A stretch of DNA of 64,000 nt from CAVPNY01 sp963706905 (GCA_963706905.1 CAVPNY010000023.1:62001-126000), one strand, 5' to 3'; positions 8,056-18,936 are shown, numbered from the stretch's first letter. Numbers and translations: made by a program. The notes: generated from the sequence alone by a model not told the origin.

Positions 8056-8205
8056 TCTGTTACCTTTTTGGTTGAGGAGATTAATGAGCGGTTTGTGTTG
8101 ATTTCCACATCCGCCCTAATGGGATATATTATACCTTTATCGTCCTATTATGGCAATATATTGTATGCTTTGAAGAAACAAAAGAATATATAACGCTCTT
8201 ATTAT

Positions 8206-9555
8206 TTACTTCAAACTCTCTGCTTCCCTGGTGAGCTGCATATGTGTTTTACGTGTAATTGGATACCAGATAAGCAGCGGCAGCGCCACCACAAAGGCGA
8301 TCACCGGGATAATAGCAAAGAAGAAGCGGATCCCAAATAACGCGTACGAGGTCTGGACCGCATCGGGCACATAGCCGTACAGCTTGAGCGCCCAACCGGC
8401 GGCAGCAATTCCCAATGCGCCGGTCAGCTTGCCTAAGAAGGAATTGACGCCAAAGTAGATGCCTTCGTGGCGCTCTTTCGTGGCGACCTGATCCACCTCG
8501 ATCACATCCGGCAGCATGCTCCACGGGAAGACGTACTGCGCGGAGAAACCCACCCCAGCCACAAATGCGATCAGGTAAATCCACGGGCTCGGCCCGACCG
8601 GCAGCATGAAAGCTGCAAGAATAGCCAGGCTGGCGATCGCCAATCCCATTGCGTAAGCCGGGCCTTTGTTCACCTTTTGCGAGACATAGCGCCAGGGGAT
8701 CAAGAACACCCCAATTGTCACCAACATAACCAGCATCACCAGAGAGATCTGGTCAGCCATCTGCAATTGATAGGTCAGAAAGTACGGCAGCAGGCTGGTC
8801 AGCAGTGTAAAACTGATGCTGATAATGGTGCTCATGATCATATATTGCACGAAAGGCCGGTTCTTGAACACCTGCCTGATTTGCGAGCCGACCGGCATGT
8901 GCGCGGGTTGAAGCTCAGGCCGGGAGCGTTCTTTGACGCCCAGGGTAGTGATCAGCAATGTGATCACCGCCACAACCCCAAATATCGCGCCCATACCGCT
9001 GTAGGCGGCATTCTTCGACCACCCCTGACTGATAAAGACGCCGGCAATCGCGGTAGTCGCTGCTGCCCCCAGGATATAACCCAGCACGCTGAAGATCATT
9101 CGCACCGAGATCAGTGAAGTGCGCTCGTCGTAGTCATAGGTCAGCTCAGCAGAAAGCGCATAATAGGGCACACTCACCAGCGTCTGGGTAGTATCGACCA
9201 GCAGGAACGTTGCCAGCACAACCAGGAATGCAGTCAGGCCGGTCAAGCCAGGCGGGACGGAAAACAGAAGCCAGATTGTCAGCCCAAATGGGATCGCGCC
9301 CAGCAGCATGTATGGTTTGCGCCGCCCCCAACGGCTGTGCGTGCGATCCGAAAGGTAGCCAAACAAGGGATCATTGATCGCATCCCAGGTCAGTTTTCCC
9401 ACCAGCAGTGCAGTGCCAGCTATCGCCGGGTCAATCCCGGCAATATCGGTGTAATAAAACAACAGAAAGAACTGGATCGACGCGGTCAGCATTGCAATCC
9501 CCAGGTCAGCAACGCCGTACAGAACTTTGGCTTTGGTGGTCAGTTTTCCATTCAC
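8206..9555 (-). CDS. GPH-family sugar:cation symporter (MelB-like MFS transporter)
   Basis: Twelve-helix transporter of the glycoside-pentoside-hexuronide:cation symporter family. The family signature around DAINDPLFGYLSDRTHSRWG lies between helices 2 and 3, with GRRKPYML following. The GTG at 9555 gives NGKLTTKAKVLYG, a typical start for this family, with GGAGC upstream; a longer reading frame from 9672 would overlap the upstream gene. It starts four bases after the stop codon of the GxGYxYP gene and is surely co-translated with it. The substrate is probably a glycoside or uronide, possibly one acted on by that partner. Confidence 0.9.
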   Translation of the reverse strand: MNGKLTTKAKVLYGVADLGIAMLTASIQFFLLFYYTDIAGIDPAIAGTALLVGKLTWDAINDPLFGYLSDRTHSRWGRRKPYMLLGAIPFGLTIWLLFSVPPGLTGLTAFLVVLATFLLVDTTQTLVSVPYYALSAELTYDYDERTSLISVRMIFSVLGYILGAAATTAIAGVFISQGWSKNAAYSGMGAIFGVVAVITLLITTLGVKERSRPELQPAHMPVGSQIRQVFKNRPFVQYMIMSTIISISFTLLTSLLPYFLTYQLQMADQISLVMLVMLVTIGVFLIPWRYVSQKVNKGPAYAMGLAIASLAILAAFMLPVGPSPWIYLIAFVAGVGFSAQYVFPWSMLPDVIEVDQVATKERHEGIYFGVNSFLGKLTGALGIAAAGWALKLYGYVPDAVQTSYALFGIRFFFAIIPVIAFVVALPLLIWYPITRKTHMQLTREAESLK

Positions 9556-9559
9556 GGTT

Positions 9560-11263
9560 CTACGCTCCAGAATGCTGATTTTTTTGAAACCACTTTGCCG
9601 CGCGCAGGAAGTCATCTGCGCGGACAACATGCACATGCTGATTATCCAGGCTGGCGACGAATTGGACGACATCGGTCAGTGTGGTTCGATAAGCAAACAG
9701 GTGGACGCCGATAAAGCGCGGCTTCGGCCCGGGGGCGTTTATCAAATGGCGAACGTCTTCCAGTAAATCCTCCGCTCGATCCCACAGGTGGGCGACGGTC
9801 GGCCACTGGTTGGCCACAAACATGGCTTCGCCGATCTGAGCCTGCGGCGCACGGCCGAGAACGGCATATCCGCCAAGGTAGCCGACCAGACCCTGCGAAT
9901 GTCTTCCCAACTGGCGTAGAACCCGAACCGGTGGATCGGCCACATAGAAAGTCGCCGCCTCAATCCCGGCCTTCTGGCACACCCGCCGACTCTCATCCAG
10001 GTAAGCCGGTAGATCCGGCGCGAGCGGTGGAATGATATAGCCAGCCCCAGAAGGCCCTGCAATCAGGCAGTCGTTGGGCGTCGCCGTGCGAGCATACTTT
10101 TCAAACAGCGCCGGGGCAAGCTCTACCAGCAGGGGCTGGGTCTCCCAATTGAATGGCAGGCTGCCGCGCTGTGGGCTGTACCAATTGCCCAACTCACCGG
10201 TGCTCATCATCATCAACTGGTCACCGTCTGAAAGGGTAAAGGTAAGATACGTCCCATTCGGGTCCAGCTCAGGCTCTCGTACCGGGGCTGGCTTGGGCGT
10301 CCCCAGCGCTTTCACTTGCCTGTGAAATGAGAAGTTGCCAGCCAGGTGCGCCGGCAACAGCCGAAGCCCATTGGCAGAAAGAAGCAGCATAAATGCCAGT
10401 TCGTCGTCCCGCCGGGTATGCCAGCCAAATATAGTTGGGTAGGGAGCCGCTTTGACGGACTGCTGAATTCGAGTAGCCAGGCGCACTTCCGTCGAACGCC
10501 GGCTCATCAGCGCCAGCCCCAGCCGGCGGAGAGCGCTGTCCAGGCGCAGGGCAAAGATCAATTCGCGCAGCCATGCCGGCCCAAAGGCCAGCATCAGGAG
10601 CAGCATTTCCCCCCGCCCTGTCGACCGGCTGCTCAGGCTATAGGTGAAGATCTTTTGTTGAACCAGGTAATCAATAAACTCCGGGCGTTGCCAGCCTGGC
10701 TCAACACAGGCGACCACTCCCGGTTTAGAAGCCGGAAATAAAGTAGTAAAGGCCCATTCATAAAGAGCAACGCGTTCTTGCCATTTCCCGCGCAGGTCAT
10801 GCCGGACAACCAAGCCCAAATCCTTGACCCACGCTTCCATTCCCCCCTCCACCGGTAGCAAATCTTCCTGCGCCGCCAGCATCAGGGCGATGTTAGCGGT
10901 ATCCGGCATATCCAAATCCCACAAGACGCAGCCGTTCAATTGTTCCCGGTGGATAAGAATCAGTTCTTCCAGGCTGGCAACGCTCTGGAACTGGAAGCCG
11001 TGTGCCTGCTGATAATACTCGAGGTTGCGCTGATCCTGGTTGCCGAGCAGGTCGCGGTATTTGCCAAACCACAGCTCGTCATCCAGAAAGACTTCGTTGG
11101 TTCGCCGGGCATTCGGGTCATCGTAAATGCCGTAATCCAGGAAAAGAGCTGGACCATTGCGATTCAGCAATCCCTGAAGTGCCGCCGCGCACAAACACTG
11201 CGCGTATGGTATTGCGGAAACGTCGAGGTTTTCGATTCTGAGGATAGACTCACCAGTGGGCAT
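9560..11263 (-). CDS. GxGYxYP-family protein (putative carbohydrate-active)
   Basis: A 567-residue protein with the family motif as GPSGAGYIIPP near residue 405, preceded by LTFTLSDGDQLM, a conserved acidic stretch suited to an active site. The N-terminal half (residues 1-230) corresponds to the GxGYxYP N-terminal domain. The family is listed as putative glycoside hydrolases, but the reaction has not been clearly shown. No signal peptide is visible, so it would act in the cytoplasm. The tightly coupled downstream sugar symporter supports a role in using an imported sugar derivative. No other glycosidase is nearby. Confidence 0.8.
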   Translation of the reverse strand: MPTGESILRIENLDVSAIPYAQCLCAAALQGLLNRNGPALFLDYGIYDDPNARRTNEVFLDDELWFGKYRDLLGNQDQRNLEYYQQAHGFQFQSVASLEELILIHREQLNGCVLWDLDMPDTANIALMLAAQEDLLPVEGGMEAWVKDLGLVVRHDLRGKWQERVALYEWAFTTLFPASKPGVVACVEPGWQRPEFIDYLVQQKIFTYSLSSRSTGRGEMLLLMLAFGPAWLRELIFALRLDSALRRLGLALMSRRSTEVRLATRIQQSVKAAPYPTIFGWHTRRDDELAFMLLLSANGLRLLPAHLAGNFSFHRQVKALGTPKPAPVREPELDPNGTYLTFTLSDGDQLMMMSTGELGNWYSPQRGSLPFNWETQPLLVELAPALFEKYARTATPNDCLIAGPSGAGYIIPPLAPDLPAYLDESRRVCQKAGIEAATFYVADPPVRVLRQLGRHSQGLVGYLGGYAVLGRAPQAQIGEAMFVANQWPTVAHLWDRAEDLLEDVRHLINAPGPKPRFIGVHLFAYRTTLTDVVQFVASLDNQHVHVVRADDFLRAAKWFQKNQHSGA

Positions 11264-11762
11264 ACAGAAATTATAGGTGAGTTTCTCTTTCTATACAACT
11301 TCCTGCGTATGGGTTAAGGAGCTTGTGATTTATTAATCACCGTTTTTATTTTCTTTTTTATCAGCCACTGATACAACTGAAAATTAAACCGCTTATTAAC
11401 TGCCGCCAACCAACGGGTTACCCTGATTTCCAGGCTCGCCTGGAAACCCACTTCAACTAGAGGTAGCCGGGTCTATCGTAATGTAAATCGTAATGTTCAT
11501 CTGATATTCTTAAGGTGAACAGCCCGATAAGCCTATCTACCAAACCAAGCCCGATAGGGCTCGATGTTCGGTCAAGAAAAATACGAGGAGGCAGGGGAAT
11601 CCTCTTCACGCATGAGCCGTAGACCATCTGGTTTGAAAGTCGCCTCAACCAGGGCAGTAAATTTCATGTCCCTTTTCCTATAGCCGTGTAAGTGAAAGAA
11701 AAAGCCGCCCGGCAAATCACCGGGCGGTCTGCGTTTTTACACACTTTCTCTGTTTATGTGGC
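11264..11762. other. Intergenic region of 500 bases, possible small broken gene
   Basis: Most of the stretch carries nothing I can name. On the minus strand a short reading frame starts at ATG 11667 behind AGGAAAAGGG (MKFTALVEATFKPDG...) and stops at 11572. A second minus frame continues to 11457 as ILDRTSSPIGLG-like sequence. Together they could be one protein of about 70 residues with a single-base break near 11575. I could not match it to a family. A terminator for the next gene lies at 11705-11727. Confidence 0.35.
11698..11727 (-). terminator. Terminator after the secreted protein gene
   Basis: Perfect eight-base stem CCGCCCGG/CCGGGCGG (11705-11712, 11720-11727), followed on the minus strand by a T-run. 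Lies 36 bases past the stop codon of the 11763-12380 gene. Confidence 0.85.
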
Positions 11763-12380
11763 TCACCAGCCCCCGGTCTGGTACCCGCCCGTCCGAACAT
11801 ATCCATTATACGACTGGCACAAGCGGATTGGGGTGACACAGACGTGGTCGCTAGCAAGATTTGAATGAATGTAGGTGCTGCCCAAGAGAGCTCCATCTTT
11901 CGTATACCAATCGAATGCCCAGGTAAATCGGAAGTAGCCTCGGGCAACCTGTAATGGCATGTACGGGGCGGCAAATCGAAGAGAAGTTTGATTAGCGCCA
12001 ATCTGGCCTCGCAGGAGATCGGATACAGCGATGGTGACCCATTTGGAGCCATCCCACTGATCTACAAGGTATTTTGCATAGACGATCTGGCTGCCACTGG
12101 ACCCTGGGCTGCGATAGGCAATCGGCCCTGTTTCGGCATACAGAGTAAACACCGGAGGGCACACCCTATAATCGTATATGATGGCGCATGAAGTTGTCAA
12201 ATCGCCAACATAGATCGTCGGTACGCTAACATTGCCAATCGTGCCGCTCACCGGGGTATAAGAAAAAGCAAAGGCCTGGTCAAGAGGAACTGACACGAAT
12301 AGTAAAGCCAGTGCCAATAAGACTACCAAAGTTTTTTGAACCCTTCCAACCGAACCCTGAGATGCTATTTTTGTAAACAT
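11763..12380 (-). CDS. Secreted hypothetical protein
   Basis: A 205-residue protein with a clear signal peptide (helix TLVVLLALALLFVSV, cleavage likely after QAFA near residue 38). The mature part is rich in beta-type sequence, Gly, Tyr and Ser, with four cysteines (TSCAIIYDYRVC and HVCVTPIRLC) that could form two disulfides. The composition resembles small secreted adhesin- or lectin-like beta-sandwich proteins, but no family is recognised. GGAGG lies upstream of the start and a terminator follows, so it is a single-gene unit. Confidence 0.75.
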   Translation of the reverse strand: MFTKIASQGSVGRVQKTLVVLLALALLFVSVPLDQAFAFSYTPVSGTIGNVSVPTIYVGDLTTSCAIIYDYRVCPPVFTLYAETGPIAYRSPGSSGSQIVYAKYLVDQWDGSKWVTIAVSDLLRGQIGANQTSLRFAAPYMPLQVARGYFRFTWAFDWYTKDGALLGSTYIHSNLASDHVCVTPIRLCQSYNGYVRTGGYQTGGW

Positions 12381-12532
12381 AACTGCCTCCTATGGCTTGT
12401 AAAGAGATGGATGAGCTGTTCGCTCATAACTGTGCACAGTATAGGGCAGTCAGCCGCTCTTTAAATCGGTTGATTTACTTAATCCTATTACTTAATTGTT
12501 CGGGTAGTATCTGGAATTGTTTTCTATCGAGC

Positions 12533-15527
12533 TCAGGTCAGCCTATTCTCAAGAGCGAAGCGCGTGGCCGCGGCGCGCGAATTGACCCCCAGCTTACCGT
12601 AGATCGAGGTCAGATGGGCATTGACCGTTCGCGGGCTGATAAACAGCTTTTCGGCGATCTGGGAATTTGCCAGCCCTTGTGCCAACAAGCGCAGGACATC
12701 GCTTTCCCGGGCCGTCAAACCCGCTGGCGTTGCTTTTTTAGATGCTCGGCCAGTTACTTCGTCAGGTTCGAGCGTGTAAGTAATAACCTGATCCAGCCCT
12801 TCAATCAGCATCTGTCGTCCGGCTGACCAAGCCTTGTCCATATCCCCTTTTTTCATGTGAGAACTGATTTCATTGACGACGTTTTGATACACAGGGAGAT
12901 CAGCAGGCGGCAAAGGTGCTCCAATGGCTTCGCGCAGCGCTTCGGATGCGCCTAAGATCGTGGCAGCTTGTTCCGCTCTTCCTTCCGCGCTGGCGACACC
13001 GGCTAGTCCTTCCAGCGTTTCAGCAATTCCAGGTTTGCTTCCAATCTCCTGGTGCGCCTTCAAGGCTTGCTCAAAGTTGGAGCGAGCCGCGGTAAGACTG
13101 CCTTTTAGGTACAAGACAAGACCGAGATTGGTGAGCGCCAGTGAGCTATTTTGCAGATCCCCTAGATCCTGATGGATTTTTAAACTTTGCTCGAAATACT
13201 GGCTGGCGAGGTCATAGTTCTTCTGATATAGCTCCACCAATCCAAGATTATTAAATGCAGCCGCAATTCCTCCAGGATCTTCCAGGTCCCGCCGGAGCGC
13301 AAGGCTTTCATCCAGCAATTTCACCGCCCGCGGGAAGTCTCCCTCATCCATAGCCAGAAAGGCAAGCCCATTTAGGGAATTGGAGAGACCCGCTTTATCG
13401 CCAAATTCCCTTTGTACAACTATACTCTCCTCGAGCAGCTGCGTCCCCGATTGGATTTCTCCTTGCTGGATCATGAGATACCCCAGGTTCCCCATGGAAC
13501 CGGCCATTGCCAGGCGGTCTCCTGACTTCCGGTGAATTTCCAAGCTTTGTTCGAAATGCTCCCTGGCTGAGCCAAAATCTCCCTGGAATTTTGCTAAGGC
13601 GGCTGCTCCGGTGTGCACATTGGCTACCAGCTTCCCAGGAATATCATCTCTTTGGGGCAAGGATAATACTTGCTCTGCCCAGCGGCGCCCTTCACTTAAA
13701 TACCCATGAATCCACCAAAACCGCCAGATCCCCGCGACCAGCCCAAACGCGGTTTCAAGTCCGCGAATTCGAGATAGACCAGTTCAAGGCCGCACGAAAG
13801 TTGTCATGTTCCCCTTCCAGGATGACCAGCCATCTGGTCGGATCTCCCACTTCCAATACTGGTTTCGCCTGTTCAGCCAGGGAGAGGAAATGAGCGGCAT
13901 GCGCCGCGCGGTAAATCGGCAGTTCATCCGTATGCTCTAAAATCTCTAGAGCAAACTGGCGTAGGATGAAGAGCATCGAGAAACGGGGTTGTTCTGCGCC
14001 ATCTTCGCTGCGCCGCACCAGACTTTTCTCTACCAGCGAGGTCAGTAATTCAAATGCCTCGCCGGGTGATGCATCCAGCGAATAACACACCTCCTCAGCC
14101 GCTTCGAGGGTGAACCCACCATCAAACACTCCCAATCGGCGAAAGAGAGCCTGCTCTGCAGGGTTGAGCAGGTTGTAGCTCCATTCCAGCGTATTCTGCA
14201 AGGTTTGCTGCCTGGCTGGCAGGTCGCGCGCTCCGCCTGAGAGCATGGACAGGGCAGGCTGGGCTTTCAAGCGAGCCAGCAACGCCTGCGGGGAGAACAG
14301 GCGCACCCGCGCTGCCGCCAGCTCGATCGCCAGGGGCAGACCGTCTAGAAATGCGCAGATCTCGGCCACCGCCGGCGCCGAAGCATTGTCGACCTCGAAA
14401 TCCGGACGGACGGCCTGCGCACGCTGGATAAACAACGCCACCGAAGCGAACTGGGCCAGCTGGTCAGGTGTTTGCGGCTGGTGCATGTCTGGGAGGGGTA
14501 GGGGTTCAAGCGGGAATTCATGCTCCCCGCGCAGGTGCAGCGCTTCGCGACTGGTGACCAGAACCTTAAGCTTTGGACAGGCTGCCAGCAGCGTGCTGAC
14601 CAGGGAGGCGGCCGCCAGCAGGTGCTCAAAATTGTCCAGCACCAACAGTATGTGGCGTGAGCGCAGGTAAGCCTGGAGCGCCTCCTCAACGCTTTGGCTG
14701 CCCGATAGCTCCAGCGAGAGTACCTGGGCAATTGTGGATGCGACCAGTCCCGGATCGGTAAGCTGGTCAAGGGGCACAAAGAAGACGCCATCGGGGAAAG
14801 CTGCCAGCAAATCAGCGGCAGCCTGTAAGGCAAGGCGAGTTTTGCCGGTGCCGCCAATACCGGTCAGCGTCACCAGGCGCGTCTCGAGCAGAGCGCAGCA
14901 GCCGGGCCAAGGTCTGCAGCTCGTTCTGCCGGCCGACCAGCGCATTGGGCTGAATAGGCAGATTGGTAACTAGATTATTGAGCGACTTGAGCGGGGGAAC
15001 TCGACTGGCAACCCCGGCGCCATCAGCTGATAAAGGCGTTCGGGGTGGGTCAGATCGGGCAGACGGTGCTCGCCCAAGTTAACCAGAGAAATATCTTCAG
15101 GCAGGCTACCGCCCGCCAGGTCAGCTGTGATATGGCAGAGCAAGATCTGCCCACCATGAGCGACGGACAACAGCTTGGCTGCCCGGTGCGGCGCCGGGCC
15201 AAGGAATTCGTTCCCCTGGCGCTGGGAGGAACCGGTGAGCAAAGCCAACCGTGGGCGCAGCGGCAACTCCCAGGCGCCAGCCAATAGCGCGTGTTGGGCT
15301 TGCAGGGCAGCACTCACTGCGTCCGGAGCGTTATAAAAAGCAGCCTGGAGCGTGTCGTTGGAAATATTAAAAACCTCACCGCCTTGGGCGGTGATGGATT
15401 GCTGCAAAGCAGCGCGAAAACGGGGTGACGCCGCCTGCATAGCGGCAGGGTGTTGTTCCCACAGGAGCAAGCTGTCACCTGGGTCGGCAAACAGAAAGGT
15501 GACCGAAGAAGTGTGGCTGGTATCCAC
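12533..15527 (-). CDS. Cyclase-domain/AAA ATPase/TPR/LuxR transcriptional regulator, frame broken three times
   Basis: One gene of about 995 codons. Order: class III nucleotide-cyclase-like domain (VTFLFADPGDS; metal Asp residues retained), NB-ARC-like ATPase with P-loop LTGIGGTGKTRLALQ and Walker B HILLVLDNFEHLL, a DGLPLAIELAAARVR segment, tetratricopeptide repeats (12.9-13.7 kb) and a C-terminal LuxR helix-turn-helix (LTARESDVLRLLAQGLANSQ). Breaks lie near 14990 (in a C5 run), 14895 and 13770; the sequence continues in family-typical fashion across each. This architecture is common in Chloroflexota and Actinobacteria for signal-sensing activators. It is either a pseudogene or, more likely, has indel errors. 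No target gene is evident. Confidence 0.85.
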
Positions 15528-15715
15528 TATATCCTCCCTAAAACAACAAAAGCCGGAGATGGCTGACCTATACGGCTTGTATTATAGGTGAATTTGGTCA
15601 AATAAGATAGATTAAGTAATCTAATTAGTGATTCTACCGATGTGCACAAAAAAGGGCTGCGCGATAATGCGGACAGTCTGATAGAACAGACCATATTTCA
15701 CCATAGGAGATTGAA

Positions 15716-16182
15716 ATGAACACCAACCTGAATGTCCGCAAGCCGATTGTTTTGACCTTGGCAGCCCTGGCCTTTGTACTGGTTGCCTCCGTGCTCCTGG
15801 TCAGCCTGCTGCACGCTGCTAGTGGGGCCAACGAGATGGGAGCAAGGGTTTCTCCCAATCCGCGGGTGAGTTCGCCCCTCTGGATGGTTATAGTAGCCCA
15901 GCGACCTTGGATGGTAAAAGATCCCCAGCAACCCTGGATGGCCTCAAACCCCTGGCTGCCCTGGATGGTAAAAGATCCCCAGCAACCCTGGATGGACGCA
16001 AGCCTCCGGCGACTCTCGAGTTCCGCAAGCCCCCGACCGCCCTTGGAGGCCGCAAACCACCTCCGGGTGCCCTCTCTAACCTGCAAGTAGCTCCCCTGAC
16101 TCTGGTAGATGGCCTGATCCTACTGGGCCTGGCAATCCTGCTGCTGGTCCCCGCCCAAAAGGCCAATCTGTCCCACAGCTAA
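15716..16182 (+). CDS. Small membrane protein with nine-residue repeats, one frame break
   Basis: The first frame gives an N-terminal hydrophobic helix (residues 11-34). It must switch frame between about 15820 and 15880 to enter a frame ending at 16182. That frame carries seven units of a nine-residue repeat of the form PATLDG[KR][KR][SP], followed by a second membrane helix (LVDGLILLGLAILLLV). Both frames are open across the repeat, because a 27-base repeat without stops reads openly in more than one frame. The frame with a C-terminal helix makes better protein sense. TAGGAGA precedes the ATG. No family is recognised. It lies just upstream of a secreted metalloprotease gene. Confidence 0.55.
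15883..16070 (+). repeat. In-frame 27-bp tandem repeats
   Basis: Seven degenerate 27-bp units. Two-unit blocks starting at about 15907 and 15961 are nearly identical over 34 bases at a 54-base spacing, showing recent duplication inside the coding region. Confidence 0.8.
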
Positions 16183-16199
16183 TCTCACAATAAGATCAA

Positions 16200-16230
16200 C
16201 CCCTGCGGAGGCGAAAAGCCTTCGCAGGGG
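16200..16230 (+). terminator. Strong hairpin after the repeat protein gene
   Basis: CCCCTGCGGAGGC and GCCTTCGCAGGGG form a near-perfect stem with a GAAAA loop, 18 bases after the stop codon. There is no T-run, so it may be a weak terminator or an RNA-stabilising structure before the protease gene. Confidence 0.5.
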
Positions 16231-16275
16231 CCTTGATGTCTGCAGATTGATAACCTTCCCTGGAGAGTTTCGATC

Positions 16276-18201
16276 ATGACCCAGCCAACCAAGCTCATTT
16301 TGAGGATTATCGCCCTGTTAGCTGCCGTAGCCTGGTTTTCTGGGCTGCGCGGGCAAGCCAGTGAGCTCTTTACCGGTTTTCCTCCCGCCTATAATGGGCT
16401 GATAGATTTACCGGAGAGGATCAAGCTGCAGGCGCAGGGACAGACCTATGGCCCGATGGAGCTGCAAGTAAAATTCGGTAAGCTCCAAGACCAGCCGCTG
16501 GAGTTGAAAGTGGGTATCGCACCAGCAAATGTGCAAGTCGGTGATGAAACCGGGTTCTGGGTTATCGATGAAGTAGAAGGTGAAACCAGGCGTATCACCG
16601 CAACCCTGCGCTATGCAGGCGAGATGACACTCATGTACGTGGATAATCAGATTGAGGTCAACGAACAGGACTTAGAACAGGCTGCTCAGGACTTTGAGAG
16701 AAGCGTCTACCCCCATACCAGAGAAATCTTCGGTCCAGAAGCCTCGCCTGGCATGGATGGCGACACGCGCCTGACCATCTTGCACACACCGCTGGCCAGC
16801 GCAGGGGGATATTACTCGAGCGCTGACAGCGAGCCGCTGGAAGCCAACCGCTTCAGCAACCAGCGCGAGATGTTCGTCATCGGCTCCAATTCATACTTGC
16901 CAGGCAAGAGTGATTACCAGATGATCCTCGCCCACGAGTTCCAGCACATGATCCACGCCAACGTACAGCCAAACAGCCCAACCTGGTTTAATGAAGGCAT
17001 GTCCATGCTGGCGCAAGACCTGAACGACTACGTAGACGACGAACTGGCCTTGATCTACCTGGCAGACCCAGACATCGGCCTCATCGATTGGTCGCAAGAT
17101 GCCTCTAAGACTGGTGAACATTACGGCGCGGCGCAGCTCTATTTGCGTTATTTTTACCAGCAGTATGGGGGTGTGGAGATCCTACGCGATCTGTTACGCG
17201 CCGAGGCCGGCAGTCACCTGGAGACCTTCGTGCAGTTGGCGTCAAAGACACGCCCGGATATTCATAAATTCTCAGATCTTAATTTCCGACTGGGCAGTGG
17301 CAAACCTCCTGGATGACGCCAGAATTGGCGACGGGCGCTATGCCTACGAAGGCCTGCCGGCGACAGTCATCCCGGTGGGTATTCAGGGCACCCGGCTACC
17401 TGGCAGCGTCGCCCAGCTCGGGGTAGATTACCTTGGGGTCGTAGACGGCCCACGCCTGTTGGAATTTGACGGTGAAGATGCCGTAGCCCTGACTGGCGCT
17501 CAACCGGTTCAGGGCGAGTGGATGTGGTGGAGTGGGCGGGGCGACTCCCGGCTGGCTACCTTGACCCGGGCCTTTGATCTGCAGGATGTGGAGAAAGCTA
17601 CGCTGCAATTTTCCACCTGGTACGAGATCGAGCGCCACTATGATTACGCCTATGTAAGTGTATCGGTGGATGGGGGCAAGACATGGCAGACTCTGTCCGG
17701 ATTGACATCCAGCCAGGAGTACCCCAAGGGATTAACCTGGGCGACGGGTTGACCGGCGTCAGTGGGCAGCCAAAAGCGACTCCTGAACAGGGTCGCCGTG
17801 GGCGCTGGGTACAGGAAAGCATGGATTTAACATCCTACGCTGGGCAGCGGATTTTGCTACGATTTTGGATGATCAACGATCCCGCTTACAACGCCCAGGG
17901 ATTGCTGCTCGATGAAATCCGCATTCCTGAGATTAGTTATTATGATGGGGGCGAGGCTAGCGAAGGCGGGTGGCAATCGCAGGGATTTGTGCACACTACA
18001 GGCGGTATTCCCCAAGAGTGGTCGCTGCGCCTGATCACCGAAACAGATTCCGGCATTGAGGTGCACTCGGTGGAGCTAGACCTCCACAACCGGGTCCATA
18101 TAGCATTGGCAACCGGGCAGCGTGGCGTACTGGTGGTGATCGCCACTTCACCGTTGACAGATATGCCTGCTCGCTACCTGATCAAAAGCTACAGGCCATA
18201 A
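16276..18201 (+). CDS. Secreted zinc metallopeptidase with immune-inhibitor-A-like C-terminus, frame broken twice
   Basis: About 640 residues when joined. N-terminal signal peptide (IIALLAAVAWFSGLRGQAS). The zinc site is AHEFQHMIHA near residue 219, with WFNEGMSM supplying the third ligand, as in gluzincins. After the catalytic domain come segments typical of M6/immune inhibitor A proteins: TWYEIERHYDYAYVSVSVDGG, GLTGVSG and DLTSYAGQRILLRF. The frame changes near 17280 (LISDWAVANLLDD follows) and near 17740 (DGLTGVSG follows), each with homologous-looking sequence on both sides. It is probably one extracellular protease interrupted by indel errors. It follows the repeat protein on the same strand. 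Confidence 0.8.
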
Positions 18202-18222
18202 ACAGCTGGCCTTGGAATCTAT

Positions 18223-18870
18223 CTAACTCAACGGCGCAACATACACCGCGATCAACACAAAATGCGCCAGCGCCCCCAGGATGACAAAGATATGCCAAAC
18301 CTCGTGGAATCCAAACTTTCCGGGCACAAGGTTCGGAAATTTTGTCACATAGACCACCGCGCCAAGCGTGAACACGATCCCTCCGGTCAGTAGCCAGATC
18401 AATGCCCCGGTTGGCAGTACCGCCAGAATCTCCCGAAAGCCAAAAATGCACAGCCAGCCCATCAATACATAAACCCCCGCCGTCAGCCAGCGCGGCGCTT
18501 TGATAACAAACAACTTGACCCCAATTCCCACCAGCGCCAGCCCCCATACGATGCCGAGTAAGCCCCATTTCCAGAACCCCTCGAACATATTGAAACAAAT
18601 CGGTGTGTATGTGCCGGCGATCAGCAAGTAGATGGCTGAGTGATCAAACTTGCGCAGTCTCTGCATCCCCTGTGGGGAGGCATTGACCAGGTGATACGTG
18701 GCGCTGGCGGAGAAAAGCAGCACCAGGCTGACCCCATAGACCACCAGGGAGAAGACTCTGCCTGGGTTCCCCCAGCCAACAATGACCAAAATTACCACTC
18801 CGATCAACGCCCCTATGGCGGCAATCAAATGAGTCAATCCATTGACCGGTTCACGCAGTTTAGACAACAT
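18223..18870 (-). CDS. trhA: Hemolysin III/TrhA family membrane protein
   Basis: Seven-helix membrane protein of 215 residues, related to eukaryotic PAQR receptors. Conserved metal-site residues are visible: SATYHL in helix 2, KFDHSAIYLLIAGTYTP, and FGFHEVWHIFVILGALAHF. The family name comes from old hemolysis screens; bacterial members affect membrane energetics and fluidity, and their enzymatic activity is debated. It converges with the metalloprotease gene with only 21 bases between stops. Confidence 0.92.
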   Translation of the reverse strand: MLSKLREPVNGLTHLIAAIGALIGVVILVIVGWGNPGRVFSLVVYGVSLVLLFSASATYHLVNASPQGMQRLRKFDHSAIYLLIAGTYTPICFNMFEGFWKWGLLGIVWGLALVGIGVKLFVIKAPRWLTAGVYVLMGWLCIFGFREILAVLPTGALIWLLTGGIVFTLGAVVYVTKFPNLVPGKFGFHEVWHIFVILGALAHFVLIAVYVAPLS

Positions 18871-18936
18871 GCCAGATTTCCATTCTTAACCTTGGTTCGA
18901 TTTAATGGGAAAAAGAGTTACCTGGACCAACGTCTT

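Noticed and set aside
15883..16070. Tandem 27-bp repeats resembling a short CRISPR array
   Set aside because: The unit length gives a perfect nine-codon repeat with coding content, the units follow each other directly without spacers, and there are no cas genes nearby.
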